Shown here: one piece after another, positions 1 to 5,548 of the stretch
How the letters are laid out: each line of letters begins with the position of its first letter
Numbering within the stretch: position 1 is the stretch's first letter
Source of the DNA: an uncultured Anaerovibrio sp.
GTDB lineage: Bacteria > Bacillota > Negativicutes > Selenomonadales > Selenomonadaceae
DNA length: 15,963 bases
Assembly (NCBI GenBank): GCA_900768695.1
Contig: CAAGDY010000133.1
Coordinates: 1 to 15,963 of the forward strand
Direction of reading: 5' to 3'
Notes under the pieces: model-generated
Database searches by the model: none
Told to the model about the DNA's origin: nothing
The model's input: the letters and a program-made list of their open reading frames with translations, nothing else
Position numbers and translations under genes: made by a program

Positions 1-84
1 CAACTAACAGCTAAAGCTGACAGCATAACCGATAGTATAACTAATAATATATTCTAATAGTATATTAATGCAAAATGAGAAAAA

Positions 85-113
85 TTGCAATTTATATATG
101 TCTATGATATAAT
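85..113 (+). promoter_or_regulatory. Sigma-70-type promoter for the 262-1230 gene pair
   Basis: TTGCAA at 85-90 and a perfect TATAAT at 108-113 are separated by 17 bases. A TGA triplet directly upstream of the -10 gives an extended -10 element. The surroundings are AT-rich. The predicted start near 120 leaves a leader of about 140 nt before the first well-supported gene at 262. The match is seen in the sequence; activity is inferred. Confidence 0.65.
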
Positions 114-177
114 TGAACAGTATCTAAAAAGTCAAAAAGTAAAATTTGTAAAAACCAAATTTTATGAGGATGAGTTC

Positions 178-237
178 ATGGTCATGCGGATGTGTGGCTG
201 TGCGACTGTGAAGATGCTTAGATGCTTGGATATTTAG
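178..237 (+). CDS. Possible 19-residue leader peptide
   Basis: A short frame of 19 codons begins with ATG at 178, eight bases after a GAGG at 166-169. It ends in TAG at 235-237, directly against an in-frame-capable ATG at 238. The peptide begins MVMRMCGCATVK and contains three cysteines. It lies inside the leader of the promoter at 85-113, so it could be translated before the 262-540 gene and be coupled to it. I recognise no family, and frames this short arise by chance; the ribosome-binding site and the abutting stop/start are the only support. The stretch also consists of degenerate 'gatg/tgtg' words, which may have produced the frame without selection. Confidence 0.22.
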   Translation: MVMRMCGCATVKMLRCLDI

Positions 238-261
238 ATGTGCAGAAATGAGGTTGAAAAC

Positions 262-540
262 ATGTCACAGAGAATGACATTGAATGAGGTAATCAGTGAG
301 TATGGCGTGCCGCAGATAAAGCTGGATATTCACGCCAGGGCAAGTGAATGCCAAAAGCTGCGTGAAAAGCTGATGGACATTGTCAAGCTCAGCGGAGCAA
401 AGGAGCAGGGGTATCTGGATATCGACTGCAAGCTGTATATTGATGTGGACGATATTGACCGCTACCTGTCCGGTGAGCTGGACACTCTGGGAGAGATTTA
501 TGCTTTTCCGGAGGATATCAAGGCCTACAAGGAGGATTAA
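262..540 (+). CDS. Small acidic protein of unknown function (92 aa)
   Basis: This is a soluble, acidic 92-residue protein with no signal peptide or membrane segment. I do not recognise the family. The N-terminal half looks helical and mixed in charge (residues about 10-50). The C-terminal half is rich in Asp and Glu (DIDCKLYIDVDDIDRYL, then EDIKAYKED) and contains alternating hydrophobic/acidic stretches typical of a small alpha/beta fold. I chose ATG 262 because GAGG at 250-253 sits eight bases upstream; an in-frame ATG at 238 would add MCRNEVEN and lacks as good a site. It is the first gene after the promoter at 85-113. The next gene starts about 6 bases after its stop, and that gene's ribosome-binding site (AAGGAGG, 529-535) lies inside this coding sequence, so the two are almost certainly co-transcribed and perhaps translationally coupled. 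Confidence 0.75.
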   Translation: MSQRMTLNEVISEYGVPQIKLDIHARASECQKLREKLMDIVKLSGAKEQGYLDIDCKLYIDVDDIDRYLSGELDTLGEIYAFPEDIKAYKED

Positions 541-546
541 GAGGAT

Positions 547-1230
547 ATGAAAATGAAAAAAATAGGTGCCGTGCTGGTGGCGGCAGCATTCCTGTTTTCT
601 GCATCTGCCGGTGTGGCTGATGCGGCTAAGGGCGGTGCCAGAATTTCGCCACCAAAGGTTTCTGCGCCGAAGGCGTCCGCACCAAAGGCGTCCGCGCCTG
701 CGACCAAGAAGGCTGACAAGCCAAATCAGGAATATGCGCCTTCCAAGAAGGCAAGTGATTTGAAGGAAAATGCGCCGGCGGCAAAGGCAAATAATAACGC
801 CGTGAATAATGCCAATGCGGCGGCTGCCAATACCGGTACCCGCTGGGGCAACGCCCTGCGTACTATGGGTCTGCTGGCAGGCGGCATGATGCTGGGCAGC
901 ATGCTGGGCCACCTCTTTGGCTTTGGCGGCGGCTTTTTGGCTGATGCGCTGGGCGTGCTGTTCAACGTGATTTTTGTCGTTGTTGCCATCAAGGTGATTA
1001 TGATGCTGGTGCGCCGTTTTTTTGGCAAAAAAAATGAGCCGTCAGGCAATGGCGGCTACGAGAGCTACAACGAGCCGCAGTATAATCAGGGCAGTGCCAT
1101 GAGCAATGGGCCGGTTGTTACTGACATCCGTCGCGATGGTGACGGGCTGGTGAATGTATCGCCGGTAGGCAAGGGCATTGGCACCGACTATGACCCAAAA
1201 TCCACGGCTGATAAATATCGTCGCATGTAA
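547..1230 (+). CDS. Secreted or membrane-anchored Ala/Lys/Pro- and Gly-rich protein, Tim44 N-terminus-like (227 aa)
   Basis: A signal peptide spans residues 1 to about 26 (MKMKK, a hydrophobic core, then VADAA). An Ala/Pro/Lys-rich low-complexity stretch follows to about residue 100 and includes tandem SAPKA pentapeptides. A Gly/Met-rich, then strongly hydrophobic, region at about 107-155 (GLLAGGMMLGSMLGHLFGFGGG, then a Val/Ile-rich membrane span) ends in the basic RRFFGKK. A polar Asn/Gln/Gly-rich tail of about 70 residues follows. This order (signal, Pro/Ala linker, glycine-zipper span, basic stop) resembles the front part of bacterial Tim44-like membrane proteins, but the C-terminal Tim44 lipid-binding domain is absent. 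Function is unknown; an envelope location is likely. ATG 547 is 11 bases after AGGAGG; ATG 553, eight bases after a GAGG at 541-544, is an equally good start and shortens the protein by two residues. Confidence 0.75.
   Translation: MKMKKIGAVLVAAAFLFSASAGVADAAKGGARISPPKVSAPKASAPKASAPATKKADKPNQEYAPSKKASDLKENAPAAKANNNAVNNANAAAANTGTRWGNALRTMGLLAGGMMLGSMLGHLFGFGGGFLADALGVLFNVIFVVVAIKVIMMLVRRFFGKKNEPSGNGGYESYNEPQYNQGSAMSNGPVVTDIRRDGDGLVNVSPVGKGIGTDYDPKSTADKYRRM
649..693 (+). repeat. Three 15-bp tandem units encoding SPPKV/SAPKA-type pentapeptides
   Basis: Three in-frame 15-base units (649-663, 664-678, 679-693) lie just after the signal-peptide region of the secreted protein. The last two differ at only two positions. 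They encode a Lys/Pro/Ala linker, and a change in copy number would keep the frame. Confidence 0.5.
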
Positions 1231-1232
1231 TA

Positions 1233-1456
1233 GCAAATAACCTGAATGGCATAACCATAACCACGAAAACACGCTTCCGCTCCGCGTTGTGCCCGGCGGT
1301 GCCAGCGTCCCGCTCCGCCAGACGGCTTGCGGCTCGCTAAGCACCGAGGCGCAACAAGGGGTTTCAAGGCTATGTGTTATGCCATTTTTGTTCGTGCCGA
1401 TGTGTTTTGCTTATAATGACTTAGCATCATTATGTGTGTCGTAATTGGTTATTTGC
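1233..1456. repeat. Nested inverted-repeat element filling the convergent intergenic spacer
   Basis: Three sets of inverted repeats are nested. The outer 10-bp perfect arms are GCAAATAACC at 1233-1242 and GGTTATTTGC at 1447-1456. The middle 11-bp perfect arms are AATGGCATAAC at 1245-1255 and GTTATGCCATT at 1376-1386. A GC-rich imperfect long hairpin spans 1286-1355, with outer arms GTTGTGCC/GGCGCAAC and further pairing CGGTGC/GCACCG and AGCG/CGCT. A smaller hairpin with 7-bp arms (1413-1419 and 1427-1433) sits in the right half. The element lies between two convergent genes, and its right arm overlaps the stop codon of the minus-strand gene. No target-site duplication is visible. It could be a small non-autonomous mobile element or intergenic palindromic repeat, or a large bidirectional termination structure. 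No gene is seen on either strand. Confidence 0.6.
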
Positions 1457-1601
1457 CAGCTGCAGAAATGATTTTTTGCAGCTCCCGTACCTGATTGAGA
1501 TGGGTTTCGTAGTCCAGGTCATTGGCATCGTACTGCATGCGCTTTTTCAGCTCATCAATCCGTGCCTGTAGCTTGTTGCGTATTTCAGGACTAAGTGCCA
1601 T
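1449..1601 (-). CDS. Small coiled-coil protein of unknown function (50 aa)
   Basis: This 50-residue protein begins MALSPEIRNKLQ and is predicted to be almost entirely helical: residues 5-25 are rich in Leu, Lys, Arg and Glu with heptad-like spacing, and a second helix spans about 28-45. There is no signal peptide, Cys or metal motif. ATG 1601 has AAGGAG about nine bases upstream, whereas the in-frame ATG at 1643 has no such site. The gene stands alone on the minus strand, convergent with the pair upstream. Its stop codon lies inside the outer arm of the nested palindrome at 1233-1456. The family is unknown to me; it is like many short conserved hypothetical proteins in Negativicutes. Confidence 0.6.
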   Translation of the reverse strand: MALSPEIRNKLQARIDELKKRMQYDANDLDYETHLNQVRELQKIISAAGK

Positions 1602-1641
1602 GTGCAGAATCTCCTTTACAGTGAAAAATGTTGCATGTTGC

Positions 1642-1670
1642 ATTATACACCCATGTGATATACTTATGTA
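1642..1670 (-). promoter_or_regulatory. Possible promoter for the 50-residue protein
   Basis: On the minus strand a perfect TATAAT occupies 1647-1642, about 40 bases upstream of the start codon. The hexamer 17 bases further up (TACATA) is a poor -35, so only the -10 is convincing. Confidence 0.3.
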
Positions 1671-1830
1671 CTATATGGCAGTGTATTGCATGACTATGTA
1701 TTGTGTACGACCATGCGCTGAATGGCCATGCAGTACATAATGTCTTGCAGTATTATATGGTGTATTGCATGGCGTAGGTCACATGACGTACATTGTATAA
1801 CAAAAGCCCCTTGTTTTCAAGGGGCTTTTG
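1656..1830 (+). ncRNA. Candidate small RNA with orphan terminator
   Basis: The plus strand has an extended -10-like element, TGATATACT, at 1656-1664, with a TTGCAT 15 bases upstream of its hexamer. About 135 bases later comes a perfect 13-bp hairpin terminator at 1801-1830. No gene on either strand explains this terminator: the nearest minus gene starts at 1601 and reads away, and the autotransporter promoter lies downstream. A transcript of roughly 160 nt from about 1671 to 1830 would fit. The interval is built of degenerate words (GTGTATTGCATG occurs at 1681-1692 and 1760-1771), so it may instead be a decaying non-functional spacer. Confidence 0.25.
1801..1830. terminator. Perfect-stem intrinsic terminator
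   Basis: The 13-bp perfect arms CAAAAGCCCCTTG (1801-1813) and CAAGGGGCTTTTG (1818-1830) enclose a four-T loop. The A and T runs inside the stem make it usable in both directions. It insulates the autotransporter from upstream transcription. Confidence 0.75.
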
Positions 1831-2094
1831 CTTTGCCACGATTTCTGGAGGTGTGCCATGCCTGTTTTCTAATCAAAAGCCTGCTAACATTCTGCCATTT
1901 GGTGACTGCAGAATGCTTGGCGCTCCGTAAAATGTCCGAAAACGGCTGAAGCTCATTCTGCTTCAGTTTCTCTGATAACCTTTAGCAAATCATCAATCGT
2001 GGCCTTCATAGACTATCTTGAAAAATTCGTCCGTGCATGTATTTGGTGTATGGTTGACCCTCTTTTTGCGTTCAGAGGGAGAAAAATCTGTCAC

Positions 2095-2163
2095 AAAAAA
2101 TTTTTTTGTCCGATGTCTTGTAGGGGGGGGCATTTGTAGTATAATTCGATACAAGGGACATCG
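2095..2163 (+). promoter_or_regulatory. Autotransporter promoter with G8 tract inside a dyad (candidate phase-variable promoter)
   Basis: TATAAT at 2140-2145 is preceded, with a 16-base spacer, by TTGTAG at 2118-2123. The spacer contains an unbroken run of eight G (2123-2130, the first belonging to the -35 hexamer). An A6T7 tract (2095-2107) lies just upstream, where an UP element would sit. A dyad encloses the promoter: CGATGTCTTGTA at 2111-2122 pairs with TACAA-GG-GACATCG at 2150-2163, 12 of 12 positions with a two-base insertion. The arms cover the -35 and the expected start site. Gain or loss of G would change both the promoter spacing and the distance between the arms. The layout is seen in the sequence; switching is inferred from known poly-G promoter switches of surface-protein genes in other bacteria. 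Confidence 0.6.
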
Positions 2164-2176
2164 CATGTGAGTTTTC

Positions 2177-2231
2177 AAATATTAAATGTTAAGGGGCCGG
2201 TTCATGCCCGATGAGCTGGCAATTAATATTT
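2177..2231 (+). other. 5' leader of the autotransporter with AT-rich inverted repeat
   Basis: The roughly 100-nt leader between the predicted start near 2152 and the gene contains 9-bp arms AAATATTAA (2177-2185) and TTAATATTT (2223-2231). They close a loop holding a GC-rich core near 2191-2220. The structure ends shortly before the ribosome-binding site at 2240-2245. It could affect message stability or translation; no known riboswitch class is recognised. Confidence 0.3.
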
Positions 2232-2254
2232 TACCTTGTGAGGAGAAGATGGTT

Positions 2255-4171
2255 ATGATGATGAAATCCAAAAAGACTAATAAGAAGCTGGCTTTGTTAG
2301 TTGGCATGGCTATGAGCGCAGGTGTAGCATTTAGCTTCGCACCTGGGGATGCTTATGCGGCAGATTATACTTTTACATATAATGGAGGTTGGGAAGCGGA
2401 CGCAACTCAGGCGAAAATCGCTGAGGCCATTAAGGCTGGTGGTAATACTGTCACCTTTAACTATTCCAGCTGGAAACAGTATCTCACAGAAACAAAAGAT
2501 GTAGAGAGTGGCGAATTCTCTGTTGGTGCAGGAAATACTATTGTAGTTAATGGCGATACTGGTACTACTCAGGCTTCTTATAAGGTTGTTGTTGGTTCTG
2601 ATGGTGGTGCATTAACAGCAAAAGAGGTTGACGGCAAGCTGGTATTGAATGCAGACAAGGTTGACACCATGATTTTTGATATCGAATCAGGTGAGAAACG
2701 CCTTATGAGAATGACAGGTGAAATAGGGACTGTTATTATTAATGGTAATGGCTATGCTGGCGAGGACACTGGTACAGATTATATTAAGTTTGCCAGTGTT
2801 AATGGCGAAGAATTGAAAATTAATAGGGTAGAAGTCAGCAATGGAGCATTTTTGAAGACCCAGGAGGGGTCAAACGTAAAAATTGGCACATTAGTTTTAA
2901 ATGACGGTGCGAGAATTGGTAAAGATGGAGTAAATCAAAACCTTACATCTTTATCGGTTGATAACCTGGTCATTGATGCATCTGATGCCAACCTATCAAA
3001 AGAGTTGGAGAATTTGACGGTTGCAGGTACTGTAACAGGAGCTGGAGAAGTTAATGTAGAGTTTGTCAATGGTATTCCTGATGAAAGTCTGTTAACTGCT
3101 GTGGCGAATGCTACTGGAGCTGATGTAGAAGAAGTGAAGCAAGCTGCTGTTGAAAACGTTGTTGCAAATACAGCAGGTGGCAATCCGTTTGAGGTAAAGC
3201 TCCCGTCTGCTAGTGACATTGCCAATAATGAATATATGACCCCGGAGCAGAAGGCAAAGGTTATTGCCGCTGTTCAGGAGGCAGGTAAAACTGCGGCCGC
3301 TCCTGGTGTTACTTCTGCCCGTGCGGCAACTGCCATAACCAATGTGCTGACTAATAATGTAGTGACCCGTACGGCAGAAATCCGCGACTTTGCTTCTGCT
3401 GTTGACGAGGGGCGCCCTTCTCCTGACAAGATGTGGTTCCAGTACAAGCACACCAACATGGATGTGGATGGTGGCGATACCTATAGCAAGTCCACCATCA
3501 ACACCAACAACTTCCAGCTGGGTTATGATACCCAGATTGGCACTAATGATTATCTGGGTGCTTATATCGGCACTACCACTGGTAATGCTGATTTCAACGG
3601 CCCTGCCCAGAGCGGCCGCATCGACATCGAGAATTCCTTTGATTTCGGTGTATACGGTACTCACATGTTGCCAAACGACCAGTATATTGACTACATGATT
3701 CATACCGGCAAGTTCGACAGCAAGCTGAATGATGGTGTTAAGTACGGTACCAATGATACCGGTGCGATGGTCGGCTATGGTGCAAAGATTGCCCAGAATG
3801 ACCGCCTGACCCTGAACCCTTATATCCAGCTGGCCTATGACAAAATCAGCGTAGACAGCTACTATGCTGGCCCGAACTACATCAAGAGCGATGACAGCAA
3901 CAACTGGACTGCCAAGCTGGGCCTGAACCTGATTGATGCCAGCGGCCTGTACGGCGGTATTGCTTATAGCCGCGGCTTGTCCGGTAGCTACAATGCCTAC
4001 ATCAATGGCGTGTCTATGCCTACCAACGATTACAATGCCAACGTATTGTATCTGAGCCTGGGCTACCGCGCAAGCATGGCCAAGAACGCTGTTCTCGACC
4101 TCTCTATGGAAAAAACTTTCATGGATTATAAGGGATGGACTGCCGCAGGCAAGGTGAACTTCTACTTCTGA
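2255..4171 (+). CDS. Autotransporter outer-membrane beta-barrel protein
   Basis: This is a surface protein of about 638 residues. A signal peptide covers residues 1 to about 36 (basic MMMKSKKTNKK, hydrophobic core, then DAYA before ADYTF). The passenger, to about residue 330, is rich in Gly, Asn, Thr, Val and Asp with beta-helix-like stretches (VIINGNG, GTLVLNDGARIG). An Ala-rich linker helix with NVVTRTAEIRDFA precedes the C-terminal barrel, about residues 390-638, which begins with PDKMWFQYKH and ends KVNFYF with a terminal Phe, typical of autotransporter translocators (PF03797-like). No catalytic motif is visible in the short passenger, so adhesion or a structural role is only a guess. I chose ATG 2255 because AGGAG (2241-2245) is nine bases upstream; ATG 2249 or 2258 is possible, and upstream in-frame ATGs at 2186 and 2204 are less likely. 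The passenger is distinctly AT-richer than the barrel. The gene is monocistronic. Confidence 0.88.
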   Translation: MMMKSKKTNKKLALLVGMAMSAGVAFSFAPGDAYAADYTFTYNGGWEADATQAKIAEAIKAGGNTVTFNYSSWKQYLTETKDVESGEFSVGAGNTIVVNGDTGTTQASYKVVVGSDGGALTAKEVDGKLVLNADKVDTMIFDIESGEKRLMRMTGEIGTVIINGNGYAGEDTGTDYIKFASVNGEELKINRVEVSNGAFLKTQEGSNVKIGTLVLNDGARIGKDGVNQNLTSLSVDNLVIDASDANLSKELENLTVAGTVTGAGEVNVEFVNGIPDESLLTAVANATGADVEEVKQAAVENVVANTAGGNPFEVKLPSASDIANNEYMTPEQKAKVIAAVQEAGKTAAAPGVTSARAATAITNVLTNNVVTRTAEIRDFASAVDEGRPSPDKMWFQYKHTNMDVDGGDTYSKSTINTNNFQLGYDTQIGTNDYLGAYIGTTTGNADFNGPAQSGRIDIENSFDFGVYGTHMLPNDQYIDYMIHTGKFDSKLNDGVKYGTNDTGAMVGYGAKIAQNDRLTLNPYIQLAYDKISVDSYYAGPNYIKSDDSNNWTAKLGLNLIDASGLYGGIAYSRGLSGSYNAYINGVSMPTNDYNANVLYLSLGYRASMAKNAVLDLSMEKTFMDYKGWTAAGKVNFYF

Positions 4172-4231
4172 TGAAGCTCAACCCTAAAGGGGGATTACCC
4201 TTCTCCCTTTTCTAATATCATATATTTATAC

Positions 4232-4267
4232 AAAATCCCCGGATTCACAGCAGAATCCGGGGATTTT
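4232..4267. terminator. Terminator of the autotransporter gene
   Basis: The 15-bp perfect arms AAAATCCCCGGATTC (4232-4246) and GAATCCGGGGATTTT (4253-4267) enclose a 6-base loop, about 60 bases after the autotransporter stop. The U-run lies in the descending stem. Confidence 0.85.
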
Positions 4268-4300
4268 GGCCTGTTTGTCTTTCATTTTGTTGCAACACAT

Positions 4301-4344
4301 AAAAAGGACAGCCGCCGTGTACCGGATGGTATGCACGGCGGCTG
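4301..4344 (-). terminator. Terminator of cysK
   Basis: The arms CAGCCGCCGTG (4309-4319) and CACGGCGGCTG (4334-4344) form an 11-bp GC-rich stem, with an inner TACC/GGTA pairing. Read on the minus strand, the hairpin is followed by TCCTTTTT, a U-tract. It lies about 70 bases beyond the cysK stop, back to back with the autotransporter terminator. Confidence 0.75.
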
Positions 4345-4411
4345 CCCGATTGGTGAGTTGTGTATATTTTGGAGAGTATATAAAAAAATAGTGAAAAGCG
4401 ATTGAAATAAA

Positions 4412-5344
4412 TCAGTCAGAGAAAAGGGAAGTGGACAGGTAGCGGTCACCGGTGTCCGGCAACAGGGCTACGATGGTCTTACCCTTGTTGGAAGGGCGTT
4501 TTGCCAGCTGTACGGCAGCTGCCAGGGCCGCACCGGAGGAAATGCCGATGAGTACGCCCTCTGCCTGTGAGAACTGGCGGCCAAACTTGAAGGCATCCTC
4601 GTTCTCTACAGGAATAATCTCGTCATAAATCTTGGTGTTCAGGGTGTCAGGCACAAAGCCGGCGCCGATGCCCTGAATCTTGTGAGGTCCGGCAGTGCCC
4701 TTGCTGAGTACAGGGGAGGTAGCCGGCTCCACAGCGATAACCTTTACGTCAGGGTTCTTGCTCTTGAGGTATTCGCCGGTACCGCTGAGGGTGCCGCCAG
4801 TGCCTACGCCTGCTACGAAGAAGTCCACCTTGCCCTCGGCATCCTCCCAGATTTCCGGGCCGGTGGTTGCCTTATGAGTGGCAGGGTTGGCCTGGTTGGT
4901 AAACTGGGATGGGATATAGGAATGAGGGATGGAAGCGGCCAGCTCCTCGGCCTTGGCAATAGCCCCCTTCATGCCCTTGGCTCCATCGGTAAGGACGATC
5001 TCGGCACCGTAGGCCTTCAGCAGATTGCGGCGCTCCACGGACATGGTTTCAGGCATGGTGAGAATAGCTCTGTAGCCGCGGGCTGCTGCCACGCTGGCCA
5101 GGCCGATGCCGGTGTTGCCGCTGGTAGGCTCGATGATTACGGAATCCTTGGTGAGCTTGCCCTCGGCCTCAGCCTTTTCAATCATGGCTTTGGCAATGCG
5201 GTCCTTTACGCTGCCTGCCGGGTTGAAATATTCCAGCTTTACGAGGATATCCGCCTCTAGGCCATTGGCCTTGATGAAGTTGTTGGCACGGAGCAGCGGG
5301 GTATGCCCGATAAGCTCTGTTACACTGTTATATACCTTTGCCAT
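4412..5344 (-). CDS. cysK: Cysteine synthase (O-acetylserine sulfhydrylase)
   Basis: This PLP enzyme makes L-cysteine from O-acetylserine and sulfide in the cytoplasm. The protein is 310 residues, the usual length. Visible family motifs are the PLP-lysine segment NPAGSVKDRIA (Lys47), the substrate-binding loop TSGNTG (74-79), the phosphate-binding GTGGT (181-185), the SSGAA segment that contacts the pyridine nitrogen (about 269-273) and PDTGDRYLST near the C-terminus. I chose the start MAKVYNSVTELIG at 5344 because AAGGAG lies nine bases upstream; the open frame reaches back nine more codons without a site. It has its own strong promoter at 5405-5433 and a terminator at 4301-4344, so it is monocistronic. 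The divergent Rrf2-family regulator next door is probably its controller. In Bacillus, CysK also acts as co-repressor partner of CymR, which would give this pair a sensing role; that is inference here. Confidence 0.95.
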   Translation of the reverse strand: MAKVYNSVTELIGHTPLLRANNFIKANGLEADILVKLEYFNPAGSVKDRIAKAMIEKAEAEGKLTKDSVIIEPTSGNTGIGLASVAAARGYRAILTMPETMSVERRNLLKAYGAEIVLTDGAKGMKGAIAKAEELAASIPHSYIPSQFTNQANPATHKATTGPEIWEDAEGKVDFFVAGVGTGGTLSGTGEYLKSKNPDVKVIAVEPATSPVLSKGTAGPHKIQGIGAGFVPDTLNTKIYDEIIPVENEDAFKFGRQFSQAEGVLIGISSGAALAAAVQLAKRPSNKGKTIVALLPDTGDRYLSTSLFSD

Positions 5345-5404
5345 AAAAAACATCTCCTTAGAATATCTCAAAAACTTTATAACATATATGATTGATATGC
5401 TTAT

Positions 5405-5433
5405 ATAATAAACCTGATTATCTACTTTGTCAA
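5405..5433 (-). promoter_or_regulatory. cysK promoter
   Basis: Read on the minus strand, a perfect TTGACA (5433-5428) is followed after exactly 17 bases by TATTAT (5410-5405). The predicted start is near 5398, giving a leader of about 54 nt. This is too short for a T-box or SAM riboswitch, so control is probably at initiation. Confidence 0.8.
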
Positions 5434-5452
5434 TAGGTAAATGAAAATTTTT

Positions 5453-5492
5453 TACAAAACATATTATTACTGTATGATATATTGATTTTGTA
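5453..5492. promoter_or_regulatory. Candidate operator between cysK and the Rrf2 gene
   Basis: TACAAAA (5453-5459) and TTTTGTA (5486-5492) are perfect 7-bp inverted arms around an AT-rich centre with additional ATAT/ATAT symmetry. The right arm overlaps the -35 of the regulator's own promoter (5482-5487), and the left arm lies about 20 bases upstream of the cysK -35. This position suits an autoregulating Rrf2 protein. The arms are AT-rich and could be chance. Confidence 0.35.
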
Positions 5493-5510
5493 GGCGTTTT
5501 TTGGTATTAT
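5482..5510 (+). promoter_or_regulatory. Promoter of the Rrf2-family regulator
   Basis: TTGATT at 5482-5487, a 17-base spacer, then TATTAT at 5505-5510, preceded by TGG as an extended -10. The coding start is at 5549, so the leader is only about 30 nt. Confidence 0.7.
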
Positions 5511-5548
5511 AGAGGCAGTGAATTTTATGTTGAAAGGATTGATTATGT

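Noticed and set aside
1..57. Possible tail of a gene entering from the left (QLTAKADSITDSITNNIF, then TAA)
   Set aside because: Only 18 codons are visible in an AT-rich stretch, the opposite strand is equally open, and no family can be recognised.
265..912. Minus-strand open frame opposite the two first genes (215 codons)
   Set aside because: Composition is Cys/His/Arg/Ile-rich without any domain; the plus-strand genes have well-placed ribosome-binding sites and a signal peptide.
1954..2009. 18-codon minus-strand frame starting MKATIDDLLKV
   Set aside because: It reads like a plausible helix but has no ribosome-binding site, promoter or neighbour to support it; too short to call. A small CTGAAGC/GCTTCAG hairpin at 1946-1966 overlaps its end but lacks a U-tract.
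1993..2178. Minus-strand 61-codon frame over the autotransporter promoter
   Set aside because: It lies across the A6T7 and G8 tracts and promoter, has no ribosome-binding site and no resemblance to a protein family.
5345..5404. T-box or SAM riboswitch in front of cysK
   Set aside because: The predicted leader is only about 54 nt, with no terminator/antiterminator pair; too short for either class.
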